The notes under the pieces: generated by a model
Database searches by the model: none
Told to the model about the DNA's origin: nothing
The model's input: the letters and a program-made list of their open reading frames with translations, nothing else
Origin: Parabacteroides sp. TM07-1AC
Lineage (GTDB): Bacteria; Bacteroidota; Bacteroidia; Bacteroidales; Tannerellaceae
Assembly (NCBI RefSeq): GCF_003480915.1
Contig: NZ_QUKD01000010.1
Span: forward strand, 1 to 64,000
Direction: 5' to 3'
Length of the DNA stretch: 64,000 nt
In this document: positions 16,991 to 26,217 of the stretch, piece after piece
Layout of the letters: every line of letters starts with the position of its first letter
How positions within the stretch are numbered: the first letter of the stretch is position 1
Position numbers and translations under genes: made by a program

Positions 16991-18835
16991 ATGAATAAAA
17001 AATCTATAGCAATTGTCGTGGTATCGGTCAGCAGCCTGCCCCTGGCACGACAAATCAAGAAACAATATCCCGACGCGGTTATCTACAGTAAAGAATCGCA
17101 AGAGGAAACGGTCGTGATGGAGTCTATCGATTCCATTGTAGGAGACCTGTTCCTCCAGTCGGATGCCATTATTTTTATCGGGGCAATGGGAATATGTGTA
17201 CGCTGCATTGCACCTTATGTAATGGATAAGCATACCGATCCTGCCGTGGTTTGCATCGACAGTACCGGCAAATATATCATTCCGGTTTTATCCGGACATA
17301 TCGGAGGCGCAAACGAACTAAGCATAGAACTAGCACAGATACTGGGAGGGAACGCGATCGTCACCACCCAAAGCGACAACACCGGCCTATGGGCACTCGA
17401 TACACTGGCGGAGAAATTCGGCTGGTCGGTCGTAGCCGACGATCTGACTGACAATGAAAATGCAATGAATGCCTGTATCGCTGCTTTCGTCAATAAAAAG
17501 CCGACAGCTCTGTTACTGAATGTCCGCGATAAAGGAACGGAATATCTCGAACAAAGCTGTCCTGAACACGTTCAGATATTCAATAAATTCTCCGACATTC
17601 CGCTCGACCAGTTCGAGCTGGTGATTACTGTCGGACCGTTCATTTATGAGGCAGAGATTAAGATGGTATCTTATTTCCCGAAAGTATTGCATCTGGGTAT
17701 AGGTTGCCGGAAAGGGCTGAAAGGCGATCCGATAGAAATGCACCAGCATATCATCGCCACGCTGATCGATAACAACCTCTGTCCCGAATCCTTGGTGGAC
17801 CTCTCTTCCATCGATCTGAAAAAGGACGAAGCCATACTCGCTCTGCTGGCATACGGCATCATGGATTGTCCTTTCAAGACATACCCGGCGGATGTCTTGA
17901 ACAAACTGTCCGTTCCGAATCCTTCCGCTAAAGTAAAAGAGGTGACCCAGTCGTCAAGCGTTGCTGAAGCTGCTGCCATACAAAGTGCAGGAGGAGGTTT
18001 GCTGCTGCTGGAGAAACAAAAAGGGCAGTTAGGCGAACAGAATGATTATACATTCGCAGTGGCAATGGATAAATCCGTTCAGCGGCAAGGCCATATCGAG
18101 ATAGTCGGTGCCGGTCCCGGCAATCCGGAACTGATCTCTATCCGTGGCCGTAGGATGCTGGAAAAGGCGGATCTGATCTTATATGCCGGAAGCCTGGTTC
18201 CGAAAGAGCTTACTTTCTGTGCCAAACCGGAAGCTACTGTACGCAGTTCGGCAGACATGAACCTGGAAGAGCAGTTCATGCTGATGAAAGAGTTTTACGA
18301 CAAAGGCAAATTCATTGTCCGACTACATACCGGTGATCCTTGTATCTATGGAGCGATACAGGAACAGATGGCTTTCTTCGATCAATATAATATGAGTTAT
18401 CATATCACACCGGGAATTTCCTCTTTTCAGGCTGCTGCTGCCGCTTTACAGTCGCAGTTTACCATTCCGGAAAAGGTACAGACCATTATTCTAACCCGGG
18501 GTGAAGGCCGTACACCGATGCCTGAAAAAGAGCAACTGCACAAACTAGCAGCCAGCCAGAGCACGATGTGTATTTATCTCAGTGCCGGGATTGTGGATAA
18601 AGTGCAGGAAGAACTTCTTCAACATTATGCGCCTACCACACCCGTTGCCGCCTGCTACAAACTGACCTGGAAAGACGAACGTATCTATCGGGGCGAATTG
18701 AAAGACCTGGCAAAGATAGTCAAGGACAATCATCTGACATTAACGACCTTATTGGTAGTCGGAGATGCGATCGACAACCGGGAAGGCTTATCGCGTCTGT
18801 ACGCCGACGAGTTCAAACATCTGTTCCGCAAATAA
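16991..18835 (+). CDS. cbiGF: Fusion: cobalt-precorrin-5A hydrolase CbiG + C11-methyltransferase CbiF
   Basis: A 614-residue bifunctional enzyme. Residues 1 to about 350 match CbiG, which opens the lactone and releases acetaldehyde. Visible are FIGAMGICVRCIAPYV, VLSGHIGGANELS and, in the C-terminal CbiG subdomain, LHLGIGCRKGLKGDP. Residues about 365-614 are CbiF/CobM, a SAM methyltransferase acting on C11 of precorrin-4 (VGAGPGNPELISIRG, YAGSLVP, HTGDPCIYGAIQEQ, PGISSFQAAAAAL). The two activities are consecutive in the pathway, so the fusion may channel a labile intermediate. Order and spacing place it in the same operon as cbiET and cbiJD. Confidence 0.93.
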   Translation: MNKKSIAIVVVSVSSLPLARQIKKQYPDAVIYSKESQEETVVMESIDSIVGDLFLQSDAIIFIGAMGICVRCIAPYVMDKHTDPAVVCIDSTGKYIIPVLSGHIGGANELSIELAQILGGNAIVTTQSDNTGLWALDTLAEKFGWSVVADDLTDNENAMNACIAAFVNKKPTALLLNVRDKGTEYLEQSCPEHVQIFNKFSDIPLDQFELVITVGPFIYEAEIKMVSYFPKVLHLGIGCRKGLKGDPIEMHQHIIATLIDNNLCPESLVDLSSIDLKKDEAILALLAYGIMDCPFKTYPADVLNKLSVPNPSAKVKEVTQSSSVAEAAAIQSAGGGLLLLEKQKGQLGEQNDYTFAVAMDKSVQRQGHIEIVGAGPGNPELISIRGRRMLEKADLILYAGSLVPKELTFCAKPEATVRSSADMNLEEQFMLMKEFYDKGKFIVRLHTGDPCIYGAIQEQMAFFDQYNMSYHITPGISSFQAAAAALQSQFTIPEKVQTIILTRGEGRTPMPEKEQLHKLAASQSTMCIYLSAGIVDKVQEELLQHYAPTTPVAACYKLTWKDERIYRGELKDLAKIVKDNHLTLTTLLVVGDAIDNREGLSRLYADEFKHLFRK

Positions 18836-18852
18836 CATTATCAGAAAGAACG

Positions 18853-20694
18853 ATGATACTGATATTAGGAGGGACAACGGAAGGACGTGCCAGTGTACGC
18901 ATCGCTGATGAAGGAAGCGGACCTTATTATTATTCAACCAAAGGATCGCTTCAGGAGATAGAATGCGCACACGGTATCCGGCTGACCGGAGGCATGGACA
19001 CGGCTAGTATGGAAATCTTCTGCCGTGAAAAAGGTATCCGCCTGCTGATCGATGCCGCCCATCCTTTTGCCACAGCCCTGCATCGGACAGTGGCAGAAGT
19101 TTCTACCTCCCTCCAACTGCCGGTTATCCGCTACGAACGGCGTTATCCGCCGCGCGACCCGGAATTGGTATGGTGTAACGACTATGCCGATGCAATCCGT
19201 AAATTGGACGAACAGGGTACACACAATTTACTTGCACTAACCGGAGTCAACACAATTGCCCCTCTTCGTCCCTGGTGGGAAAAATATCCCACATGGTTCC
19301 GTATACTCGAACGGGAAGAATCGCTCGCCATTGCCATGAAGCAAGGATTTCCGTCAGAGCATTTGCTTTTCTATCAGGAAGAAGATGATGCCGGCGAATG
19401 GATGGATCGGCTACAGCCGGATGCCATTATCACCAAAGAAAGCGGACAAACCGGTTATTTCACGGAAAAAGTAACTGCCGCCCGTAAGCGTTCGATCCCG
19501 GTATTTGTCGTTAAACGTCCGGCACTTCCCGAAACATTCTACTTTGTTTACGGAGAAGACGGATTGCGCAAGCAAATAGAACGGCTATTGCCGGAATTCT
19601 TCCCTTTGCATCATGGCTACACGACCGGAGCTTGTGCCACAGCAGCTGCCAAAGCGGCACTAATTGCACTGCTCAATAAGGAGAAACAAACCCAATCCTC
19701 CATCACTTTGCCATCAGGCGAATTGATCACTTTACCTGTCGCAGAAACCGAATGGGAAGGCGACAGTGCCATCTGCTCAGTCATCAAAGATGCAGGGGAC
19801 GACCCGGACGTGACCAACGGCTCTAAAATCATTGCGAAGGTGACTCTCTCAAAGGAATCCGCCTCTGCTCCCATCCGTTTTGTCGCAGGCACGGGAGTCG
19901 GTACGGTAACATTACCTGGCTTGGGACTGGAAGTCGGTGGTCCTGCTATCAACACAACACCCCGCAAGATGATAGTGGAAGAGTTGACTGCCGTTTTAGA
20001 AGAATACCGGCAATCTATTCCCCATAATGCAAAAACGACAGAAGTCTGCGGACTGACAGTCACTATCTCCGTTCCCGGAGGTGAAGAGTTGGCAGCAAGA
20101 ACATTCAACCCGAAACTGGGTATCGTCGGCGGCATCTCCATTATCGGGACATCGGGCATCGTACGCCCTTTCTCGACCGATGCTTTTATCGCCTCCATCC
20201 GTAAAGAAGCGGAGGTTGCCAAAGCTATCGGTTGCACGACACTCATAATAAACTCCGGTGCTAAAAGCGAACGGTATCTGAAAGCCCGTTACCCCGAACT
20301 ACCTCCACAGGCATTCGTTCATTACGGAAACTTTATCGGCGAAACCCTAAAGATAGCCTCATCGCTCGACTTCCCCCTGGTAGTTATGGGTATCATGATC
20401 GGTAAAGCAGTCAAACTGGCCGAAGGCTTCCTCGATACGCACAGTAAAAAGGTAGTGATGAATAAAGACTTCCTGAAAGATTTGGCGCATCAGGCAGGCT
20501 GTGCCGAAGACACAATCCAAAAGATCGACACCATCACGTTAGCCCGCGAACTATGGCAATTGCTTCCTGCAGAAGAACAAGAAGCATTCTTCAATCTCTT
20601 ATTGAAAAGATGCCATGAACATTGCACCCCACTCCTGCCTAAAGGAGAATTATCTATCTTATTGATAACGGAAGAAGGAGTTATTTGGAAATAA
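18853..20694 (+). CDS. cbiJD: Fusion: precorrin-6A reductase CbiJ + C1-methyltransferase CbiD
   Basis: A 613-residue bifunctional enzyme. The first 245 or so residues match CbiJ/CobK, the NAD(P)H-dependent reductase of precorrin-6A (LILGGTTEGR at the start, LIDAAHPFATALHRTV, ALTGVNTIAP, ITKESGQTGYF). From about residue 254 the CbiD domain follows, with its hallmark HHGYTTGACATAAAKAAL, then DAGDDPDVTNG, GTGVGTVTLPGLGLEVGGPAIN and NFIGETLKIA. CbiD methylates C1 in the anaerobic route. The two steps are again adjacent in the pathway. Its last 14 bases overlap, tail to tail, the end of the minus-strand gene at 20681. Confidence 0.93.
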   Translation: MILILGGTTEGRASVRIADEGSGPYYYSTKGSLQEIECAHGIRLTGGMDTASMEIFCREKGIRLLIDAAHPFATALHRTVAEVSTSLQLPVIRYERRYPPRDPELVWCNDYADAIRKLDEQGTHNLLALTGVNTIAPLRPWWEKYPTWFRILEREESLAIAMKQGFPSEHLLFYQEEDDAGEWMDRLQPDAIITKESGQTGYFTEKVTAARKRSIPVFVVKRPALPETFYFVYGEDGLRKQIERLLPEFFPLHHGYTTGACATAAAKAALIALLNKEKQTQSSITLPSGELITLPVAETEWEGDSAICSVIKDAGDDPDVTNGSKIIAKVTLSKESASAPIRFVAGTGVGTVTLPGLGLEVGGPAINTTPRKMIVEELTAVLEEYRQSIPHNAKTTEVCGLTVTISVPGGEELAARTFNPKLGIVGGISIIGTSGIVRPFSTDAFIASIRKEAEVAKAIGCTTLIINSGAKSERYLKARYPELPPQAFVHYGNFIGETLKIASSLDFPLVVMGIMIGKAVKLAEGFLDTHSKKVVMNKDFLKDLAHQAGCAEDTIQKIDTITLARELWQLLPAEEQEAFFNLLLKRCHEHCTPLLPKGELSILLITEEGVIWK

Positions 20695-22258
20695 CCAACC
20701 ACTTTTCGATGTTACGAGTCTTTGCACTGAAATTCACTCCGATGCGGAACAACGTACGCGGATCGGATGCGAACGGAAGGGCGTAGCCTTTGTCGTCAAT
20801 TTGTTGCAATGCCTCTTCTGCTGTGCCGTCGAGTTTGAACTCCATGACATAAATGAAACAGTCGGTCTGCAAGATCAAATCTACACGGCCTTCGGAGGTA
20901 TGGTATTCCGCTTTTACATAGAAGCCCAACAACTTAAAAACAATAAAGAGCACATTTTGGTAATGTAGCTCCAGATCACGAACCAACTCATAAGGTGTAT
21001 CGGCAAAGAAACTTTGCAGTCGCCGGAAAAAGGCATCGTAATTGCCTTCGTAAACTTCCTGGGCAAACTTCTTGATTTGGAAAGTAGTATCGACTTTGCT
21101 CACCGGAGTATAATAAGGAAGAAGATATTTGACAAACCCTTCTTCTACCTCTTTATTGGGAAAGCCCAGACGATAAAGGCCAAAGGTCTTGTCGTATCCC
21201 TTGATCGTCAGGTAACCGCTTTGATAGATTACCGGTATGGGATTTCTCGAAATGGCATCGATGCTGTTCAGTACATCGGCATCGGTCTCGGTATGTGCCA
21301 TCCGGTAAAGGTCGTAGTTTGATTTTTGCAACAACTTTACCAAATAGGTTGGAGTTCCGGTTTCGAACCAGTAGCTACCGAATTTCTTCTTTGACAATGT
21401 ATTCAGTAAGCTGAATGGATTGTAAATACCCACAGAATTTTCAACGAAGTGATAGCCGTCATAAGAAGCCTCCAGTTCCGTACAAGTTTCTTCATACGTT
21501 ATATCGAGCGCGGAAGCCAGTGCCTGGATATCTTCTTCAAAATCACGATGCAACTCCTCTTCGTTTATACCACAGATGGAAACATAAGGCTTCCACATTG
21601 ATATATCATCCAAATTATTCAGATCGCTGAACACACTTACTTTGCCGAACTTGGTTACACCTGTGAGGAAAGCAAACTGGATATACCTGTCCATACTCTT
21701 CATCACACCGTAAAAGGCTTTCAGGGTATTGCGGTATTCGTTTTGCAACTCCTCATTGTCAATGGCCTGCAACATAGGTTTGTCATATTCGTCAACCAGG
21801 ATGACTACACGGCGTCCTGCCTGCATGCTGGCTCGTTCAATGACACCGGCAAAGCGTAAAGCCAGGCTTTTTTCTGCCGGATCGGAACCATATAATTCTT
21901 CCCAGGCAGATAACTTACGGTTCAGCATGTCGTCCAAATCGTTTACCTGATCGTATTTTGCAGCATTCAAGTCGAGATGAAACACCGGATAGGTCAGCCA
22001 ATCTTTTTCCAACTGTTCAACAGCCAGTCCTTCAAAAAGTTCTTTTTTACCTTTAAAATAAGCTTCTAATGTGGAAATCAAGAGACTTTTGCCAAAACGA
22101 CGGGGGCGGCTCAGGAAATAGTAGCTACCGGTTTTTACCAATCGATACATCAATTCGGTCTTATCTATATACAGATAACCTTCTTTTCTGATTTTCTCGA
22201 AATCCTGTATCCCTATCGGGTATTTTCTGGTATACATTGTTTCCATATATCCGCGCAT
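20681..22258 (-). CDS. AAA-ATPase-like / PD-(D/E)XK nuclease protein (DUF1703 type)
   Basis: A 525-residue protein of a family highly expanded in Bacteroidetes (AAA-ATPase-like domain, then DUF1703). The N-terminal half starts with YPIGIQDFEKIRKEGYLYIDKT and has a P-loop in SRPRRFGKSLLISTL, followed by a Walker B-like VVILVDEYDKPML. The C-terminal part has a nuclease-type core, GRVDLILQTDCFIYVMEFKLDG (D, then ExK). Function is unknown; a role in nucleic-acid processing or defence is inferred from the folds. Start codons at 22258, 22246 and 22237 are all possible. A -7 box TATCTTTG (complement of 22275-22282) sits just upstream. Confidence 0.85.
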   Translation of the reverse strand: MRGYMETMYTRKYPIGIQDFEKIRKEGYLYIDKTELMYRLVKTGSYYFLSRPRRFGKSLLISTLEAYFKGKKELFEGLAVEQLEKDWLTYPVFHLDLNAAKYDQVNDLDDMLNRKLSAWEELYGSDPAEKSLALRFAGVIERASMQAGRRVVILVDEYDKPMLQAIDNEELQNEYRNTLKAFYGVMKSMDRYIQFAFLTGVTKFGKVSVFSDLNNLDDISMWKPYVSICGINEEELHRDFEEDIQALASALDITYEETCTELEASYDGYHFVENSVGIYNPFSLLNTLSKKKFGSYWFETGTPTYLVKLLQKSNYDLYRMAHTETDADVLNSIDAISRNPIPVIYQSGYLTIKGYDKTFGLYRLGFPNKEVEEGFVKYLLPYYTPVSKVDTTFQIKKFAQEVYEGNYDAFFRRLQSFFADTPYELVRDLELHYQNVLFIVFKLLGFYVKAEYHTSEGRVDLILQTDCFIYVMEFKLDGTAEEALQQIDDKGYALPFASDPRTLFRIGVNFSAKTRNIEKWLVISK

Positions 22259-22329
22259 TTTAAAAGTACAGATACAAAGATAGAAATAATAAAGGCGTTA
22301 CCTTTATATTTATTATAAAAGAACTTGTT

Positions 22330-23607
22330 ATGAGTAAAATTTCAGTAAAGATCAAACGAAAGAAGTCAGCGAAACCGGGTCGGCCTATGCCCGTTTACCT
22401 GCAGATCATCTATTGCCGCAAAGTGGCGCGCATACCTTTGGGGATCAAACTGTCCGACAACGAATGGGACGAACAAGAAGGATGTATCCGCATACCTCCC
22501 GGCACTCCGCCGGAGCAAGTGTTGCACCTGTATTCATTAGATAGCCAAATAAAAGAACGGCAGCAGTACCTCTTCAATCTCATTCGTTTTCTGGAGAGGA
22601 ACAACACCCTGTCGGTTGCCAACCTGCTGTCGGCCTGCAAGGAAAACGAAGATAAGAGGTCCCTGTATTCCTTTATGGAACAACTCAGCGAGCAATTCGC
22701 CCGGGAGGGAAAGAAAGCCACTTCGCATCATTACCGCAGTACGCTCAATACGCTTACTCTCTTTTCGGAAGGGAAAGACATACGGCTGGACGATATCGAC
22801 GAAACGAAAGTGAAACAGCTGGAAACCTGGCTTATCGAAAAAGGACTCGCCCCCAATACCGTCTCCTTCTATCTCCGTATCACACAATCCTGTTGGAACA
22901 AGGCGGTCAAAACCGGACTTATCCCCAACGCCTCCTCCCCTTTCGCACAGGTCAATACCCGGGTGGAGAAGACCGCCAAACGTGCCGTAGAAGAAAAGGT
23001 GATCATACGGCTGGCCAAACTTACCGACAAGGAATTACAGTCGCCCGCCCTGAAATTCGCCCGCGATATGTTTCTCTTTTCCTACTATGCACGGGGCATG
23101 TCGTATATCGACCTCGCCCACCTCAAAAAGGAAAACATAAAAGGGGATACATTGACCTATAAGCGGCAGAAAACCGGACAGGAATTAAAGATACGTCTGC
23201 TTCCGGAAATGATCGCAATCATAAAACGTTATGCCTCCAACAGTCGCCGGAGACTATTCCCCATACTCAGCGATGATGCCACTTATATCAATTATGAAAG
23301 TGCCCTCCGGCTACAAAACAAACAGCTTAAAAAACTGGGGGAACTGGTAGGCGTGGAAAATCTCACGACCTATGTAGCCCGTCACACCTGGGCCAGCATT
23401 GCCAATCAAAAGGGAGTTCCGATAGAACTTATTTCTAAAGGGCTGGGGCATTCTTCCACGAAAGTGACGCTTATCTATATCGGTCTACTCGATAACCCGC
23501 GACTGGATCACGCGAATGATGTGGTAATATACGGTAAAATGAAGTATAAACACAAAAGTAATATGAATGCCTTTAGATATTCAGATGGGTATTCTGTCTC
23601 TTGGTAA
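22330..23607 (+). CDS. Tyrosine site-specific recombinase next to an invertible segment
   Basis: A 425-residue phage-integrase family recombinase. It has the Bacteroidetes Arm-DNA-binding start (VKIKRKKSAKPGRPMPVYLQIIY), a SAM-like core-binding domain at about 110-210 (SLYSFMEQLSEQF, LAPNTVSFYLRITQSCWNKA) and the catalytic domain after that. Active-site marks are ARGMSYIDLAHL (first Arg), YVARHTWASIA (second Arg, with Tyr in place of the usual first His of HxxR, as in relatives I recall), GLGHSSTKVT and nucleophile Tyr in LIYIGLL. Its last codons (YSVSW, stop) lie inside the left inverted repeat of the switch, so inversion leaves its reading frame unchanged. There are no phage genes nearby. 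It most likely inverts the adjacent promoter segment. Confidence 0.88.
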   Translation: MSKISVKIKRKKSAKPGRPMPVYLQIIYCRKVARIPLGIKLSDNEWDEQEGCIRIPPGTPPEQVLHLYSLDSQIKERQQYLFNLIRFLERNNTLSVANLLSACKENEDKRSLYSFMEQLSEQFAREGKKATSHHYRSTLNTLTLFSEGKDIRLDDIDETKVKQLETWLIEKGLAPNTVSFYLRITQSCWNKAVKTGLIPNASSPFAQVNTRVEKTAKRAVEEKVIIRLAKLTDKELQSPALKFARDMFLFSYYARGMSYIDLAHLKKENIKGDTLTYKRQKTGQELKIRLLPEMIAIIKRYASNSRRRLFPILSDDATYINYESALRLQNKQLKKLGELVGVENLTTYVARHTWASIANQKGVPIELISKGLGHSSTKVTLIYIGLLDNPRLDHANDVVIYGKMKYKHKSNMNAFRYSDGYSVSW

Positions 23608-23618
23608 GAGACGGAACG
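23592..23618 (+). repeat. Left inverted repeat (IRL) of the pilus switch
   Basis: 27 bases, identical in reverse complement to 24068-24094. The core is itself a dyad, GTCTCTTGGTAAGAGAC (7-bp arms around GGT), the expected form of a recombinase core site. It spans the stop codon of the recombinase gene. Confidence 0.92.
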
Positions 23619-24067
23619 GATAGATATAGTATCTGTTAAAACGTCACAAATGTAATAACCTTTTTTGATATACTCTAGGTTTTTATCCGTTTTTTTGCAC
23701 AAAGGAGCCTTAATATTCATACGGATTCCAATATGAATACATATTTTAAGGGAAGGAACCATTCAGTAAAATCTTTCCTTACATTCTCCAATATTCTGAT
23801 TTCAACTAGTCACCCATCGTTTAAACTACTGTAATTTAACTGTTTACAAATTGTTTTATGTTTTTACTCTTTCAAATCTTCACTTTTCTTACGGGAAGAA
23901 GGCCAACTCCGGTTGATTTTTAAGCCTTACTAAAAAGCGTCAATCGTAACCAGTACTTATTTATACACTTTTTGTTTACCATTTTGTTTCACCGTAGCTT
24001 ATAAACCACTTTTCCTTTATAAAAATCTCCCCATATAGTCAAAGCATCACACACCTCCTGCTTTCTT
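23619..24067. other. Invertible DNA segment, 449 bp between the repeats
   Basis: A gene-free, AT-rich segment between perfect inverted repeats. Its only exact Bacteroidetes -7 box is on the minus strand, 30-odd bases inside the left repeat. I find no exact TAnnTTTG on the plus strand near the right repeat. Inversion would bring that box to about 70 bp upstream of the pilus operon start at 24118, reading into it. The orientation shown is therefore read as OFF. This explains the 510-bp gap between recombinase and DUF3575 gene. Confidence 0.8.
23647..23654 (-). promoter_or_regulatory. -7 box on the invertible segment, pointing away from the pilus operon
   Basis: The complement reads TACATTTG, a perfect TAnnTTTG. 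The -33 region is weak (no TTTG at 19-21 bases). Transcription would start near 23640 and run leftward through the end of the recombinase gene in antisense. Confidence 0.55.
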
Positions 24068-24094
24068 CGTTCCGTCTCTTACCAAGAGACAGAA
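24068..24094 (-). repeat. Right inverted repeat (IRR) of the pilus switch
   Basis: Perfect 27-base reverse complement of the left repeat, ending 23 bases before the ATG of the first pilus gene. Confidence 0.92.
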
Positions 24095-24117
24095 CGGACA
24101 TAAAGCAAGAAAACAAC

Positions 24118-24678
24118 ATGTATAAACAGTTCTCCTTACTGCTACTATTACTACTTCCGTTCACTGTCAGCATATCCGGACAGCAGGTTGCACTGAAAAC
24201 GAATGTATTGTTTCTGGCAACGGCAAGCCCTAATGCCGGTGTAGAGATCGGCATCGGAAAGAAGTTCTCTGTCGATATATGGGGAGCCTACAATCCCTGG
24301 AAGTTCAATAATAAAATGCATCTTAATTTCTACCTGGCTCAACCGGAAATACGCTACTGGTTCTGTCGCAAATTCGAAGGACACTTTATCGGCCTGCACG
24401 GTCATTACGGTCATTTCAATATCGGACAAATCCCTTTTATCCCCAACCTGGAACAACACGAACTACGCGGCACCCTCTACGGAGGCGGACTATCCTACGG
24501 CTATCACTGGGCTATCGGACGTCATTGGGGATTGGAAGCTACTATCGGAGCCGGCTATGCCCGGATGGAATATACCCGCTACAAATGCGTTGAATGCGCC
24601 GAACCGACCGGCTTCTATACGCGCAGTTACATCGGTCCCACACGGGCAGGACTTTCCATTATTTACTTCCTACGCTAA
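24118..24678 (+). CDS. DUF3575 outer-membrane-type protein of the pilus operon
   Basis: A 186-residue precursor with a signal peptide (MYKQFSLLLLLLLPFTVSISG, shorter stretches visible) and a predicted small beta-barrel: alternating strands such as VALKTNVLFLATASPNAGVE, FSVDIWGAYNPWKF and a final AGLSIIYFLR ending in a C-terminal aromatic-x-R. DUF3575 proteins regularly occupy the first position in Bacteroidales FimA/Mfa pilus operons; their exact role is unknown and may be outer-membrane anchoring. Its ATG follows the right inverted repeat of the invertible segment by 23 bases, so its expression should depend on the switch. The next gene starts 15 bases later. Confidence 0.85.
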   Translation: MYKQFSLLLLLLLPFTVSISGQQVALKTNVLFLATASPNAGVEIGIGKKFSVDIWGAYNPWKFNNKMHLNFYLAQPEIRYWFCRKFEGHFIGLHGHYGHFNIGQIPFIPNLEQHELRGTLYGGGLSYGYHWAIGRHWGLEATIGAGYARMEYTRYKCVECAEPTGFYTRSYIGPTRAGLSIIYFLR

Positions 24679-24693
24679 TACAACAACGAGCTT

Positions 24694-26217
24694 ATGAAAC
24701 ATCTATTAGTATATATACTAACGTTACTCCTTCTCCTACCAGATAAAGCCGGTGGACAGGAGTTCCGCATTATTCCGCAGGAAATCAGCGTTCACAACGA
24801 CAGCCTGCATCTTGTCCTCTCGATGGACTTGAACAATATAAAGACCGGCAGTCTGACGGCACTGACTTTCACACCGGTATTGACAGATAAGACCCATCAG
24901 TTGCCGTTGCCTCCGGTCGTTGTCAGCGGAGCAAAACGCTACCGCTACGACCAACGCGAACAGGCTTTATCGGGAAAAGCCGCTCCTGCTCCTTACCGCA
25001 TTCTCCGGGGGAACAAGTCGAAACTGATAGATTATACAGTATCTATTCCTTACACCTCATGGATGGCTCATGCCTCCCTCTTGCTTCAACAAGAAATCAA
25101 AGACTGCTGCGACCTCCGGTTGCTGGGGACGGATACACTGACAGACAATCTCGCCCTGAGCAACATCCCCTCCCCGGACATTCCTGCACCTTCCGCGGCT
25201 CCGCACCAAACACGAAAACCGGGTCGCACGACGGTTGCCCTTTCCGGTGAAATGCTGGCAAGCTGCATACCGATGGTCTCTTTCCTTACCCCACTGCCGG
25301 AAAAAGACGGCAAGCAACGTTCCGGAAAAGCAACCTTATATATAGATTATCCGTTAGGCAAATTCGAGATCCTCCCCGACTTCAAAAACAACCGCAAGGA
25401 ACTGGGCAAGATGGACAGCCTGCTGACTCCCGTACTGGAAAGCGGCTATACAAAGATCGAACAGATCGATATATGCGGATACGCCTCGCCCGACGGCCCC
25501 TATAAACACAACGAAGAACTTTCGTCCAACCGTTCGCAATATTTCACCCACTATATAAGAAGCACCTACCGGCTTCCTCAGAAGCTATTCAACGTCTCGT
25601 CGGTAGCCGAAGACTGGGACGGCCTGGTCGTACTGCTCGAACAAGTCGATCCGCCTTATAAGCAGGAAGTACTGCAAACGATCCGGCAGAACGGCATATT
25701 CGAAGGGCGGGAAAAACAACTGATGGAATTGCCGGACAACGTATATAAGAAACTCTGCCGCGACCTCTTCCCCCTCCTGCGCCGCCTCGAAGTAGCCGTA
25801 GATTACCACGTGGCACGGGTGGAGACAAAAGATGCCGCCACGCTGATCTATTCGCATCCCGAACTGCTCAGCCTCGAAGAAATGTACGAAGTGGCACGCT
25901 ACTATCGTCCCGGTACCGTGCAATACAGGGAAGTGTACGAAATAGCAGCCTTCCATTTCCCGCAGGATGTGGTAGCCAATGTCAACGCAGCCTCCGCCGT
26001 GATGCTAGGCGGCGACTTGAAATCGGCATGGAACTACCTGAGCAAAGTGGAAGACGATCCCCGTGCCTGGAACAATATGGGCGTACTGACCCTGCTGGAA
26101 GGCGATCCGGAAGGAGCAGCCGTCTGGTTCCGCAAAGCGATAGGCGTGGAACCGTTGAAAGCAAGAGCGAATTTACAAAAGATTGAAAACGGAGAATCGG
26201 ATACCGGACATGAATAA
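24694..26217 (+). CDS. DUF3868 protein with OmpA-like and TPR-like parts
   Basis: A 507-residue precursor with a signal peptide (ILTLLLLLPDKAGGQ). The N-terminal DUF3868 domain (residues about 20-130) begins EFRIIPQEISVHNDSLHLVL. The middle (about 215-330) has an OmpA-like pattern, beginning with LDYPLGKFEILPDFKNN and including IDICGYASPDGPYKHNEELS. The C-terminal part is helical and TPR-like (AWNNMGVLTLLEGDPEGAAVWFRKAIG). Such proteins accompany DUF3575 in type V pilus operons and may form the envelope platform. Its last 8 bases overlap the start of the anchor gene, indicating translational coupling. Confidence 0.82.
   Translation: MKHLLVYILTLLLLLPDKAGGQEFRIIPQEISVHNDSLHLVLSMDLNNIKTGSLTALTFTPVLTDKTHQLPLPPVVVSGAKRYRYDQREQALSGKAAPAPYRILRGNKSKLIDYTVSIPYTSWMAHASLLLQQEIKDCCDLRLLGTDTLTDNLALSNIPSPDIPAPSAAPHQTRKPGRTTVALSGEMLASCIPMVSFLTPLPEKDGKQRSGKATLYIDYPLGKFEILPDFKNNRKELGKMDSLLTPVLESGYTKIEQIDICGYASPDGPYKHNEELSSNRSQYFTHYIRSTYRLPQKLFNVSSVAEDWDGLVVLLEQVDPPYKQEVLQTIRQNGIFEGREKQLMELPDNVYKKLCRDLFPLLRRLEVAVDYHVARVETKDAATLIYSHPELLSLEEMYEVARYYRPGTVQYREVYEIAAFHFPQDVVANVNAASAVMLGGDLKSAWNYLSKVEDDPRAWNNMGVLTLLEGDPEGAAVWFRKAIGVEPLKARANLQKIENGESDTGHE

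Noticed and set aside
20681..20694. Annotation error at the cbiJD / ATPase gene ends
   Set aside because: The 14-bp tail-to-tail overlap is consistent with both intact C-termini and needs no correction.
22330..24117. Prophage or integrative element at the tyrosine recombinase
   Set aside because: No phage, relaxase or mobilisation genes follow, no att direct repeats were seen, and the inverted repeats explain the recombinase as a promoter switch.
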